From the NCBI GenBank assembly GCA_018398575.1, contig JAGTXZ010000011.1, positions 2,666,001 through 2,730,000 of the forward strand: a stretch of 64,000 nt of DNA. Direction: 5' to 3'. The notes under the pieces are model-generated. The model saw only the letters and a list, made by a program, of their open reading frames with translations, did no database searches and was not told the origin of the DNA. This document shows positions 55,626 through 64,000 of this stretch, piece after piece (position 1 is the stretch's first letter; every line of letters starts with the position of its first letter). The translations under genes and the position numbers were made by a program. The stretch comes from Ampelomyces quisqualis (Eukaryota > Ascomycota > Dothideomycetes > Pleosporales > Phaeosphaeriaceae).

Positions 55626-55865
55626 GATGGAAGATGGAAATGTGGCAGAAGAGAGTCAGAGGTCAAACAATGCGAGCGAGGATAGCATGAGGTCAGGTAC
55701 TGCGAGATGAAGCTACCCCGCCTCGCCCCACTCGGGCGTTTCCTTCGTCCAATGACGCAGTTCGGAAGTACTTGTGAAAAGACTCCAGTTATTCAGGTAC
55801 ATATCGTATCTTGGCGAACAGTATTTGATGTGCATTCGTCGGTAGTCGTAAGCTACGGGGCTTGT

Positions 55866-58800
55866 TCAAAATCCGCTGACCCGACCCTTCTTTTTCTTCT
55901 TCTTGTCTGGCCGACCCCCGTACTTGCCAGGCTCAACTTGACTCTGCGCAGCAAATGGATGGAGGCTTGTTTGAGCCTGCGAACCGATACCAGGTAACGG
56001 TACTTGTGAGAACACTTGACTCGGAGCTTGACTGCTACTTCCAATGCCTCCCAACATCGGCCCTGGTGAGCTCCTCGGAAATGAAGTTGGCTTTGCGAAT
56101 GCGAAAGGCTGACTGGAAGGTTGTATCTGGGCTAGCTCGTCTTCTCTTCGTTGCTTCTTTTCACGTCGTGCTTTCCTTCTTCGCGCCTTCTCGAGCTGCT
56201 GTTGACTGGTCTCGTCGATGGCCTCGACATGATCTGCATGTTCTGCTGCAGTCCAATCGTAACTGCTGGGATCGGCGCCGGGATCCCAATGCCTCAACAC
56301 TTTACGTACACTGTCTGGTATGGTCGACTGTGGCTCTGCATCTTCTTTGAGCTTCAGGTGCTTACTCAGCCTGAAAAGTGGGTCCGCAATGGTGAAAGAT
56401 GAAGGTTGCTGAGATGACCGAGCTTGGGAGAAGCTGGGTCCGGAAGTTTGCGATAGAGTAGACTGAAACCCTGGCTGTGACAGAGGTGGCGTGGGGAGGG
56501 GCTGCGAAGACAGCCGAGCTACAGGGCTGCTCTCCAAAGGCTGGGATGACAGTATTGGTACGGATACACCACTATCCTGACTCCATGCTGATTTTGACAG
56601 ATGGCTTGCTGGTTCAGCTTCTCGATGATCTACGCAAGTACTAGCCAACATGATTTCTGCAGCGATCCGTCGTGCCATGCGTTCCTTGCGTTGACGGATA
56701 CGGAGAGGGATCTCTCGGGGCAGCGGCGCCACCCAGCTTTGTAATATGCTGTCATACAAGCTTGCGAGGGTAGGTTCTTCATCGTCGCCGAGATGCAATA
56801 AGCGCGCTGCTGCTATGCGAAGGAGCCCACGAGTGTCTTCCTGGGCTGCACCGAGCAAGAGCTCTTGCAGTGACGATGAGGCCTCGTCAACATCAGGAAC
56901 ATCAATCTCCATACCAGCAAAGTCCAGTCTAGGACATGTTAGCTTGCTTGGTGAACTGAGCGGTCTGAGAACACTTACAGAGTACCACAGAATTGTTGTA
57001 GGTGATCGATGGAACTATCGAGCGACTGCTTCAGCTGAGTAGCTACAGTCCGAATGTCGATCTTCCCAACAGTCGGTTCCGTGTCCGTCTTGATCAAAGC
57101 GTCGTACATGAATCGGTGATCCGCGACATGATGTGCTAGACCTGTAGCCTTAGGCTCCAGTGGAATTAGTTGCTGCGACCGAAACCTCGATTTAGGCTGC
57201 ACCATGGTCTCAATACCCTCGGGTTGGAGGAGGACGTCCATCTCTCTGATCCCTCCAATTGTGCGCACATTCCTGCGGGGACGATAGGTTCTGGTCCAGG
57301 AAAGTTTCACAACTGCTTCATCGCGCCTAGCTCCCTTGGATCCTGCAAAATCTGCATATAAGATGATCTCATGCACACTCATGTCGGACAGCAGCACAGA
57401 CAGGTTGAAGAAATGAAGGTTGCGTGTGAAGTAGTCTCGCCCAAGGCCAGGTGCGGCCGAAGACGTATCGCCTTGAAATATGCAGGGCTCCAGGGTCATG
57501 TGGATGATTCGGCCCACGCCGTCAGTCGTGAGGTCGAGTATGGTAGGACTGCGACTGGAGACAGGCGCAGCGAAAGTCGAAAGGTTGTTGCTGAAAGTAT
57601 ACGTTTGCATGAGGTCGTTCAGGCGTGAGCGTAGTATCAGACACGTGTCTAGGCAATATTAGCTTAAGCTTGCAAGGAGACATAACTTGACATACTGTCC
57701 TCGCCCAACATTTGAACAGTTATGCTCAGCGTAAGGTCTTCTGTGTCCCTGTAGTGCCTCCAGGAGACAAGGACTCGGGCGCCCGTGGGTCCAGCGGTCG
57801 CATCTACTGCGTCGCTGGATGTGGTTACGACCATCAAGAACAGATCGGTTGAGGTGAGCACAAAGAACTGGCCTCGTATCGTAGGGTGTCTGGATACGTC
57901 CAGAATCCAGTCAGGAGAACGTTTCGAGATAACTGCTGGACATGGAAGATACTCGAAAGAGCCTCCCCGTATTTCGATTATGCTGATCTGCCTCCTGTTG
58001 CAGACCAAGATAGTGTTGACGTCGCCAACCCAGAGAATTCTTGCCCAGCCATCTTCCCCTTTCAAGTCGGCATCATTATGCTGGGCAATTTGCCCTTGCA
58101 CGAGACGCGTCATCTTGTACTCCTCACTCCTCCGCCTGCGATCTATGTCCCACACACTCCAGACTTGGTCCTGATCGACGACAGCAAACTGCAGCTGGAA
58201 TTCAGGGTTGAAAGTGACATCGACATGCGCACTTCCACCTGTTTTCGCAATGCTCAAGCTCAACAATGGATGCGCGTCTATGCGCGAGGAGGAAAGCTTG
58301 TAGTACGGAGAGCGGTTGGCGGGTCGAGGACGTTGGGAGTAGAATGGTCGGAAAATGACCGTTCTGGTTGGCAAACGAACGGCGAGAAGAGTGCTCCTGT
58401 CGGTAGACTGTGAGAAGCACACCTGCTGTACAGGGGCTGCCTCATCGTTCCAATAGCCACTTTCCGTGTTCTTTAAAGTCTGCCCTTTGATCCACACACT
58501 GCGGTCATCGCCCCAGCCCAGGACTTCCCTGCACAGGAAACCTAGGCGCAAAATGTTTCTGCCTTCTCCGGTGACGGTAGCAGCAACGCGCCGTGGATTC
58601 TCCCATATTTCCGACCGGCTTGCGTAGGTGATGGAGCCGGTAGAGTACAGATTGCCGACGAGAGGGTCGTAGGTTTCTGATGCAGACACAACGGCTGCCG
58701 AAGCGACGGCCAGCTCGGGCAAGAGCTCTGACGCTGGAACAAGCCCCGGATGAGCGCGTAGAAGTGCTTTGGTGTTGGTGGTAGCATCCGTCCGGCGCGT

Positions 58801-58989
58801 CGATAGTGGAGAGAGGGGATGTTCTATAGCGGCAGCCACAGCCGCGATGGAATTGTGGTTCCGGATGCCGATTTGCGTCAGAGTGGTGGTCGTGAAGTCC
58901 CTGGCAAAGCACCATTTCTGCGTGTCGGTGTCGAATGTTGCCGTTCCAGCATGGCCGTAGTTGAGATGGCTCAAACTGTCCTCAGCCAT
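55866..58989 (-). CDS. RRN6: RNA polymerase I initiation factor Rrn6-like, three exons, 1008 residues
   Basis: Exons on the minus strand are 58989-57696, 57648-56979 and 56928-55866; introns of 47 and 50 bases with GTATGT and GTAAGT donors. The spliced frame is 3027 bases. Three apparently separate frames join exactly in phase, which is strong support. The first half has the Rrn6 propeller region (MAEDSLSHLNYGHAGTATF, NILRLGFLCREVLGWGDDRS, DVTFNPEFQLQFAVVDQ, WARILWVGDVNTILVCNRR, SPDWILDVSRHP), the middle is helical, and the C-terminal third is Ser/Gln-rich with a final poly-Lys run before GRVSGF, as in fungal Rrn6-like proteins. With Rrn7 and Rrn11 it forms the core factor that recruits Pol I to the rDNA promoter in the nucleolus. 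Yeast Rrn6 has 894 residues; about 1000 is usual in filamentous fungi. Confidence 0.9.
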
Positions 58990-59269
58990 CAGGGTCGAGG
59001 GGAGGTTTGCGAGTGGTCACTGCACGGCTGAGATGGGGCATAGTTCGGATGACTCGGGAACTGCAGTCGCAGAGGGTGTTCAGGCGTGTGCTGTCGCGTG
59101 GCAGTGAAGGTGAAGGGCTGATCGGGGGGCAGCTCGAAAAAGCTCCGTTAGCGCAAGACGCATGTCACGTGCCGTTGTTTACCCCAGCAACCATCCCAAA
59201 CACGCCCATTCCCCCCTCGTCAACACACGACGGCGCAGATCACAGTCCATCCACCGACCAGACCCCGCC
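58990..59269. promoter_or_regulatory. Bidirectional promoter region between RRN6 and SPC25
   Basis: Only 280 bases separate the divergent starts of RRN6 and SPC25. A CACGTG-type E-box core (GTCACGTGCC) is seen at about 59,163-59,172. Whether it controls either gene is inference. Confidence 0.5.
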
Positions 59270-60092
59270 ATGACTGCCTTTGAACCATCTATGAGCACCA
59301 CCATGCGCGCTTCCTCGCACGATGCGCCGTCCATGGCAGACCAGCTGCCGTCCATCAGCTTTGGCTTCGACGACCTGCGCAGTCGCATGAACCAGTTCAC
59401 GGCGCGCTTCGATGCCTTCATCGAGAACGGGCGGCGTCGCGTACTGCAGGAGCGCAACCAGTTCCGCATCAACGTCGCCGAACTGCACGGTATGCGCCGC
59501 ACACCCCAACAGCGCCCTGGCAGGCACAGTACTGACGCGGCGTGCAGACGACCAGCGCATGAAGAAGCGCGACATCGAGATCCTCGAGCTCAAGCAGTCG
59601 CAACACAGCCTCAGCCTGGCCAAGGAGTCGCAGGAGACGCGCGAGATGCACGACGCCATCGCCGCGCTCACCCTGCAGCGCGACGAGCGCCTCGCCCACC
59701 GCGACGCCCTGCGGGGTCAGATGGCCGAGGTGCAGAAATCCATCGCGGCGCGCCGCGAAGCACAGCTCAAGCACCGCCGCTACCTCGACGGGCAGGCGCG
59801 CTACAACGAGCCCGAGCTGGACTTCTGGGAGAGCTACCTCGGCCTCAGGATCGAGGGGCTGGGCAAGGACGACCGACTCAAGTTTGTGTACACCAATGTC
59901 GACGAGCGCGAGTGGGAGCGCGAGGCCTGGTTCGAGCTGGACACGGCCGAGCGAGACTACAAAGTGCTGGACGTGCGGCCCAAGCTGGAGCGCGACGAGG
60001 TCGAGAGGGTGGTCGAGCGACTGAACGAGTCACGGGACCTGGCCGGCTTCTTGAAAGGCATGCGCGAGCTGTTCGTCGAAGCGTGCAAGTAG
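59270..60092 (+). CDS. SPC25: Kinetochore protein Spc25, two exons, 254 residues
   Basis: Exons 59270-59489 and 59548-60092 with a 58-base intron (GTATGC donor, GTGCAG acceptor, ACTGAC branch site). Spliced frame 765 bases. N-terminal region SISFGFDDLRSRMNQFTARFD leads into a long coiled coil (DQRMKKRDIEILELKQSQ through SIAARREAQLKHRR), and the C-terminal globular domain is diagnostic: ELDFWESYLGLRIEGLG, DRLKFVYTNVDEREWEREAW, DYKVLDVRPKLE and a final LAGFLKGMRELFVEACK. Spc25 pairs with Spc24 as the inner end of the Ndc80 complex, which links kinetochores to spindle microtubules. Length fits the family. Confidence 0.95.
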
Positions 60093-60168
60093 ACGGACCA
60101 TGCCAATTCCTAGTCAGCGTCCTTTCACCGTCTTCTTTGCAGCCGTCATGGCCCCATTCATTCTCTGC

Positions 60169-62202
60169 TTATCGCTTCCCGTCTCTGACCCGATACACCT
60201 CGGGCGCATACTCCACCAACCAATCCATCTCCACACTACTCAAGTCCCTGATGTAGATCTTCCCCTTCGTCTCCAACATCTCCGTGTAAACAACCCACTC
60301 GGCCTTCCTGTGAAAAAACACACTGCTCGGATGCGCCCACAGCACCGTCTTCCCATCCACCGTCACAAAGCTCCCATCCTCAGCCTTCATCCTCGCCGCA
60401 TGCGCAAACAGCCCCGTCGCAAGACACCTACCAATCCGCTCCGACAGCGGCGTACCCCCCGCACTCGGCACCCCGGGCCCGCCCACCGCCGTAGCAGGCA
60501 CATGGATACCAAACCGCGAGAGATACGCCGCAAGCTGATTCCTGACACTAACCGCCGTGACCAAACTCTTATGATTGAGGCAATTCTCGCGACAAAAGTG
60601 GACGGACGCACCGCTGGTCACAAACGCGTGGAAGACGTTGTACAGCGTCAAGTGGTCGCCTTCACGGACGGAGAATCTGCGGCGCGCTGCTTCGAGAGCT
60701 TTTTTCGCGCCGTCGTGCGACACAAAGACTGGGCTTTGGAGCGTGAGCATCGCGCAGATGGACAGCATTTCGTTGACGCAGGAGAATTGCGGGTCGGCGG
60801 AGGATAGCAGGGTGCGCGCGAGTTGCGGGGGTAGAGGGAGTTCGGCCATGCGTGTTCCCAGGGGCTTGGTGAGGCGCGCGTGGACGTCTAGGGCGCCGAG
60901 CGAGTAGAGGAGGTCGAGGGCGCGGGTGATGAGGGAGGAGGGCGGGGGAGAGAGGTAGTCGAAGCGCACGACGTTTGTGATGCCGAGGTTGAAGAGTTGC
61001 AGCATCACGGGGGCGAGGTTGGAGCGTTGGATTTCGGGGAACGTGGCTTCTTCAAGCGATTTGTATGTCTCTTCCGTGTACAGTCTGAAGCATTTCCCCG
61101 GGCGCGTGCGGCCAGCGCGGCCGGCGCGTTGGGTTGCGCTGGCTTGGGAGACGGGGAGCACGTTGAGGGTTTCGATGCCGAGGCGGGCGTCGTAGGTGCG
61201 GAGTTTGACGTAACCGCTGTCGATTACGTAGACGATGTCGTCGATTGTTACGCTGGCTTCGGCGATGTTGGTGCTGAGTATGACTTTTCGGGTATTGGTG
61301 GGCGCTTTTTGGAAGACGAACATTTGTTCTTCGGTGGGTAGGCCCGCGTACAGCGGTAAGGTGAGAAGCTTCTGTTGCTTTGAGGACATGTCGGCAATCC
61401 GATCGCCAAGTAGGTCAATTGTGTCATCGATCTCTTCGCGGCCCGTCAGGAAGACAAGTATATCGCCGTCGGATTCGCTGGTGTGGATGTTCATGATCGC
61501 GTCCACGGCAGCTTCCACGTAGTTATTAGTCGGCTCGATGATATACTGTATCTCTACTGGATACGTCCGTCCCTGGATACCAACAATTCTTCCAAACTCT
61601 TCCTTGCTCTTTCCGTGCACCTTCTCCCCCTCATCTGGTGCAAAGAAGCTGAGGAAGCGTTCAGCTTCAAGGGTAGCTGAACTCACTACGACTCGCAGAT
61701 CATCTCTCTTCCGCAGGACCTTCTTGAGTAGTGACAGCAGAATGTCAGATGACAGACTTCGTTCATGCGCCTCATCAACCATGATGACTGAATACCGTTT
61801 CAACAACGGATCAACCAGCATCTCGCGCAACAACAAACCGTCTGTCAAAAATTTCACCTGTGTGTTCGCGCTCGTGACATCCTCAAACCTAATGCTGTAC
61901 CCAACTCTTTGACCAAGCAATGTTCCTAGCTCTTCTGCTACACGTGCTGCTACGCTTGTGGCTGCGATGCGACGAGGTTGGGTGACTGCAATTTGCTTCC
62001 CATCTGCGCACCATCCTGCGTCTAAGCAGAATTTCGGGATTTGCGTTGTCTTGCCGCTGCCAGTTGCACCGACGACGACAGTCACTGGGTACGTCTCGAT
62101 GGTGTAGAGCAATTGGTCCTTGAGCTGGGCGATAGGGAGAAGAGCCGGTGGCTTGTAGAGATTCGGTAATATTGGAACGTCTGCATCCTCCTCATCGGCC
62201 AT
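60169..62202 (-). CDS. DEAH-box RNA helicase, DHX35/Gih35 type, 677 residues
   Basis: A single-exon gene with all DEAH-helicase motifs: I GATGSGKT (45-52), Ia TQPRRIAATSVA, II DEAH (143-146), III SAT (175-177), IV ILVFLTGREEID, V STNIAEASVTIDDI and VI QRAGRAGRTRPG. After these come the winged helix, ratchet (helicase-associated HA2) and OB-fold regions (final part KIYIRDLSSVEMDWLVEYAPEVY). The protein lacks the long N-terminal extensions of Prp2, Prp16 and Prp22 and its length is close to human DHX35 (703) and fission-yeast Gih35, both spliceosome-associated. Prp43 is the main alternative but is longer with a different N-terminus. Convergent with SPC25, 76 bases apart. Confidence 0.88.
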   Translation of the reverse strand: MADEEDADVPILPNLYKPPALLPIAQLKDQLLYTIETYPVTVVVGATGSGKTTQIPKFCLDAGWCADGKQIAVTQPRRIAATSVAARVAEELGTLLGQRVGYSIRFEDVTSANTQVKFLTDGLLLREMLVDPLLKRYSVIMVDEAHERSLSSDILLSLLKKVLRKRDDLRVVVSSATLEAERFLSFFAPDEGEKVHGKSKEEFGRIVGIQGRTYPVEIQYIIEPTNNYVEAAVDAIMNIHTSESDGDILVFLTGREEIDDTIDLLGDRIADMSSKQQKLLTLPLYAGLPTEEQMFVFQKAPTNTRKVILSTNIAEASVTIDDIVYVIDSGYVKLRTYDARLGIETLNVLPVSQASATQRAGRAGRTRPGKCFRLYTEETYKSLEEATFPEIQRSNLAPVMLQLFNLGITNVVRFDYLSPPPSSLITRALDLLYSLGALDVHARLTKPLGTRMAELPLPPQLARTLLSSADPQFSCVNEMLSICAMLTLQSPVFVSHDGAKKALEAARRRFSVREGDHLTLYNVFHAFVTSGASVHFCRENCLNHKSLVTAVSVRNQLAAYLSRFGIHVPATAVGGPGVPSAGGTPLSERIGRCLATGLFAHAARMKAEDGSFVTVDGKTVLWAHPSSVFFHRKAEWVVYTEMLETKGKIYIRDLSSVEMDWLVEYAPEVYRVRDGKR

Positions 62203-62624
62203 GATCTTCGCAAATTATGTGCGGAAGATGACCGTGGTGTCGACGAAACGTTCTACATGGAAGGGTGAACACTCGATTGACAGAAGACGCTAGTGATGGA
62301 CGCTAACCAATTTCGTCAAAGCGTGCACAACATCTCTCGATGCACGCAGCCACACTGTGAGAAAATGATATAAAAGGCGTCGCTGCACATGAAACCACTT
62401 GATAATGGTATAAAAGAAGCAAGTGTTGATTGTTACCGGAACACTTTTTCAGGACTACGCCAATATCAGACCATTCATTCCAAGATATATAATTACGCAG
62501 AACTCTCTTCCCACGCGGAACCACACGACTTCAAACAGATAGCTAACATCTCTACACGCGTCCTCATCTGCTGTTCACGATAACATCATGACCGCCATTC
62601 AAGGCTATGGACACTACAACACAC
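62203..62624. other. Intergenic, nothing supportable
   Basis: About 420 bases between the helicase start and the esterase stop. It must include the helicase promoter; no site I can name. Confidence 0.4.
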
Positions 62625-63668
62625 CTACCAACCCAACACCCGCCTCATACTCTCGACAAGCACCCCCGCGCCAACCCGATTCGTATTTGGCGTAGGATGG
62701 TAATCACATCCCAAATCACTTCCCTGATCGGGCCAATCGACCACCACGGCCCTTGTTCCATTGAGCCTCTCCACTGCGTCATCCAGCGCATTGCGCTGCG
62801 TGCTCTTGACCATTTCGCCCGCTGGATACCCGTCGTTAAGCATCGGGCTTGTGAGCAGGAAGAACGTTGGGTCGTTGCCGTAGCGAGATGAAATGATGTG
62901 TACAAACGAAACGATGGCAGCGGTGTATTCTTCGCCGGTGAGTTTGGGGCGCACGTTATTGTGTCCGAAGTCGTTTGTGCCCAGGTTGATGACTACGGCG
63001 TCGGGGGCGGAGGAGGAAGGGAACGGGTATGATCCGGAGGCGTCGTTGGCGCCGTATTTGGTGTAGCGCTCCGGCATGGCGGGGGAGGTATCGGGTTGGC
63101 CGGAGGCGTAGTTGCGGATCACGCCGATGCCGCTCCAGGAGATGATGGAGTAGTCTGCTTTGAGAGCGCTGGCGGTTAGGACGCTGTATCCTTCGGAAAT
63201 GATTTCGAGAGCGGCGGTGTTGGTGCAGGGCAGGGTGGCGCCGATGCCGTATGCTGAGGTGATGGAGTCGCCGATGATTTCGATTTTGCGGGATGAGATG
63301 GGTATGTCTGGACCAAAGGTGCCGTCGATGGTGATGTTGCTTAAAAATATGGAGCCGAAGAGAGCTTCAGAGGATTTGCGGAATTCGACGGTGTGGTTGC
63401 CAGACGTGAGGTTTGATGGGGTGGAGATGGAAGTGCCTTTGACGTCGGCGATATAGGTTGATTTGCCATCGACGATGAGCTCGGCGCTGTTCGAACCAGT
63501 CACTGCTTCAAACCCGATGGTTGCTGATGTCCCAGAGAACGTGAAGGACACTCCCGTGGCTGACCAAGTTAGTTCTTTGGTGGCTGGATTGACTCGTCCT
63601 AGGTAGCGGAGAGCTTGACTAGTCTCGAGGAGAGCTAGCAATAACAAACGTGTGTTTGGACCGATCAT
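62625..63668 (-). CDS. Secreted SGNH esterase, CE2-like, 347 residues
   Basis: Single exon. Signal peptide in residues 1-20 (MIGPNTRLLLLALLETSQAL). Residues 21-125 form a beta-sandwich like that of carbohydrate esterase family 2 (RYLGRVNPATKELTWSATGV, FTFSGTSATIGFEA), then an SGNH hydrolase domain: block I GDSIT with Ser135, a Gly in the oxyanion region (WSGIGV), block III GTND (230-233) and block V DYHPT with Asp322 and His324. CE2 enzymes remove acetyl groups from xylan or glucomannan; substrate here is inferred from the family. Several NxT/S sequons fit secretion. The full catalytic set is present, so it should be active. Confidence 0.88.
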   Translation of the reverse strand: MIGPNTRLLLLALLETSQALRYLGRVNPATKELTWSATGVSFTFSGTSATIGFEAVTGSNSAELIVDGKSTYIADVKGTSISTPSNLTSGNHTVEFRKSSEALFGSIFLSNITIDGTFGPDIPISSRKIEIIGDSITSAYGIGATLPCTNTAALEIISEGYSVLTASALKADYSIISWSGIGVIRNYASGQPDTSPAMPERYTKYGANDASGSYPFPSSSAPDAVVINLGTNDFGHNNVRPKLTGEEYTAAIVSFVHIISSRYGNDPTFFLLTSPMLNDGYPAGEMVKSTQRNALDDAVERLNGTRAVVVDWPDQGSDLGCDYHPTPNTNRVGAGVLVESMRRVLGW

Positions 63669-64000
63669 TATGGGCGGTTGAAGATACCGGATGATCGAAC
63701 TGTAGTGGTTGCGACGGCTTCTTTAAACTACACGTACTTGCTGAGGCGTGTATGACGTTAATCGTATAAGCGTCTACCTCAAGAGTTCGAAGTTTATTAA
63801 AACGCACCATACCACACGTTCAGGATGAGTATAGTGATCAGTGTTCATCATGCCCCACCTTCTTCCTCTTCGAGCGCGGAGATTAGCCGTCTTCATTTCA
63901 CTACCGGGTCGAAGTCGCAGTACGCTTAGCAGGATTCATATGAGCGACCAATCGGAAGAATTGACACAAGCATTGCGCTGCGGGATCGAAGTTTCGAAGG
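63669..64000. other. Upstream region of the esterase gene
   Basis: No gene, RNA or repeat I can support in the last 330 bases; the esterase promoter should lie here. Confidence 0.4.

Overview
The window is nuclear DNA of a filamentous ascomycete (Pezizomycotina, most likely a Dothideomycete). The support is: genes with short introns of about 45-60 bases (GT...AG with CTGAC-like branch sites), a HET-domain gene, clear Ty3/Gypsy chromoviruses, and a large AT-rich block whose transposons carry the C-to-T/G-to-A damage of repeat-induced point mutation (RIP). The class-level placement is inference.

Layout. (1) 1-18,430 is normal gene-bearing DNA: two unrecognised proteins, two secreted proteins (DUF8021, DUF1996), a HET protein, two damaged loci (one with a 2EXR-like N-terminal motif), then a housekeeping run of LSM8 (mRNA decay/U6), a PITH protein, VPS20 (ESCRT-III) and RIX7 (60S ribosome export), followed by two small Cys-motif proteins. 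(2) 18,430-50,336 is a RIP-mutated stack of nested transposons with no intact gene. I could resolve it to the base from LTR ends and target-site duplications: a Ty3 element A (19,307-49,835, duplication AAAAC/AAAAT) contains element E1 (22,308-29,678, duplication GCTAG) and element B' (35,216-49,413, minus strand, duplication GATAC). B' contains a same-family copy B in the opposite orientation (35,742-42,837, duplication ATACT). E1 is interrupted by a 457-bp hAT-like element full of telomere-like motifs (24,765-25,221, duplication TAACTAAC), and A by an 835-bp TTAA-flanked element (34,033-34,867) that holds a further inverted repeat. A itself lies in one copy of an older direct repeat. (3) 50,337-64,000 is normal gene DNA again: a short-chain dehydrogenase, an unrecognised protein, a DUF3237 protein, RRN6 (RNA polymerase I initiation) divergent from SPC25 (kinetochore), a DHX35-type DEAH helicase and a secreted CE2-like esterase.

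The most interesting signal is inside the transposon stack. E1, B and B' each have, between the chromodomain and the 3' LTR, a long reading frame on the strand opposite to gag-pol whose stops are TAG/TAA. The two B-family copies preserve the same antisense protein (Cys motif, coiled coil, conserved C-terminal block). This suggests a family of fungal chromoviruses that carried an antisense accessory gene before RIP destroyed them. Exon structures given for intact genes were checked for splice sites and reading frame by eye; no database search was possible.
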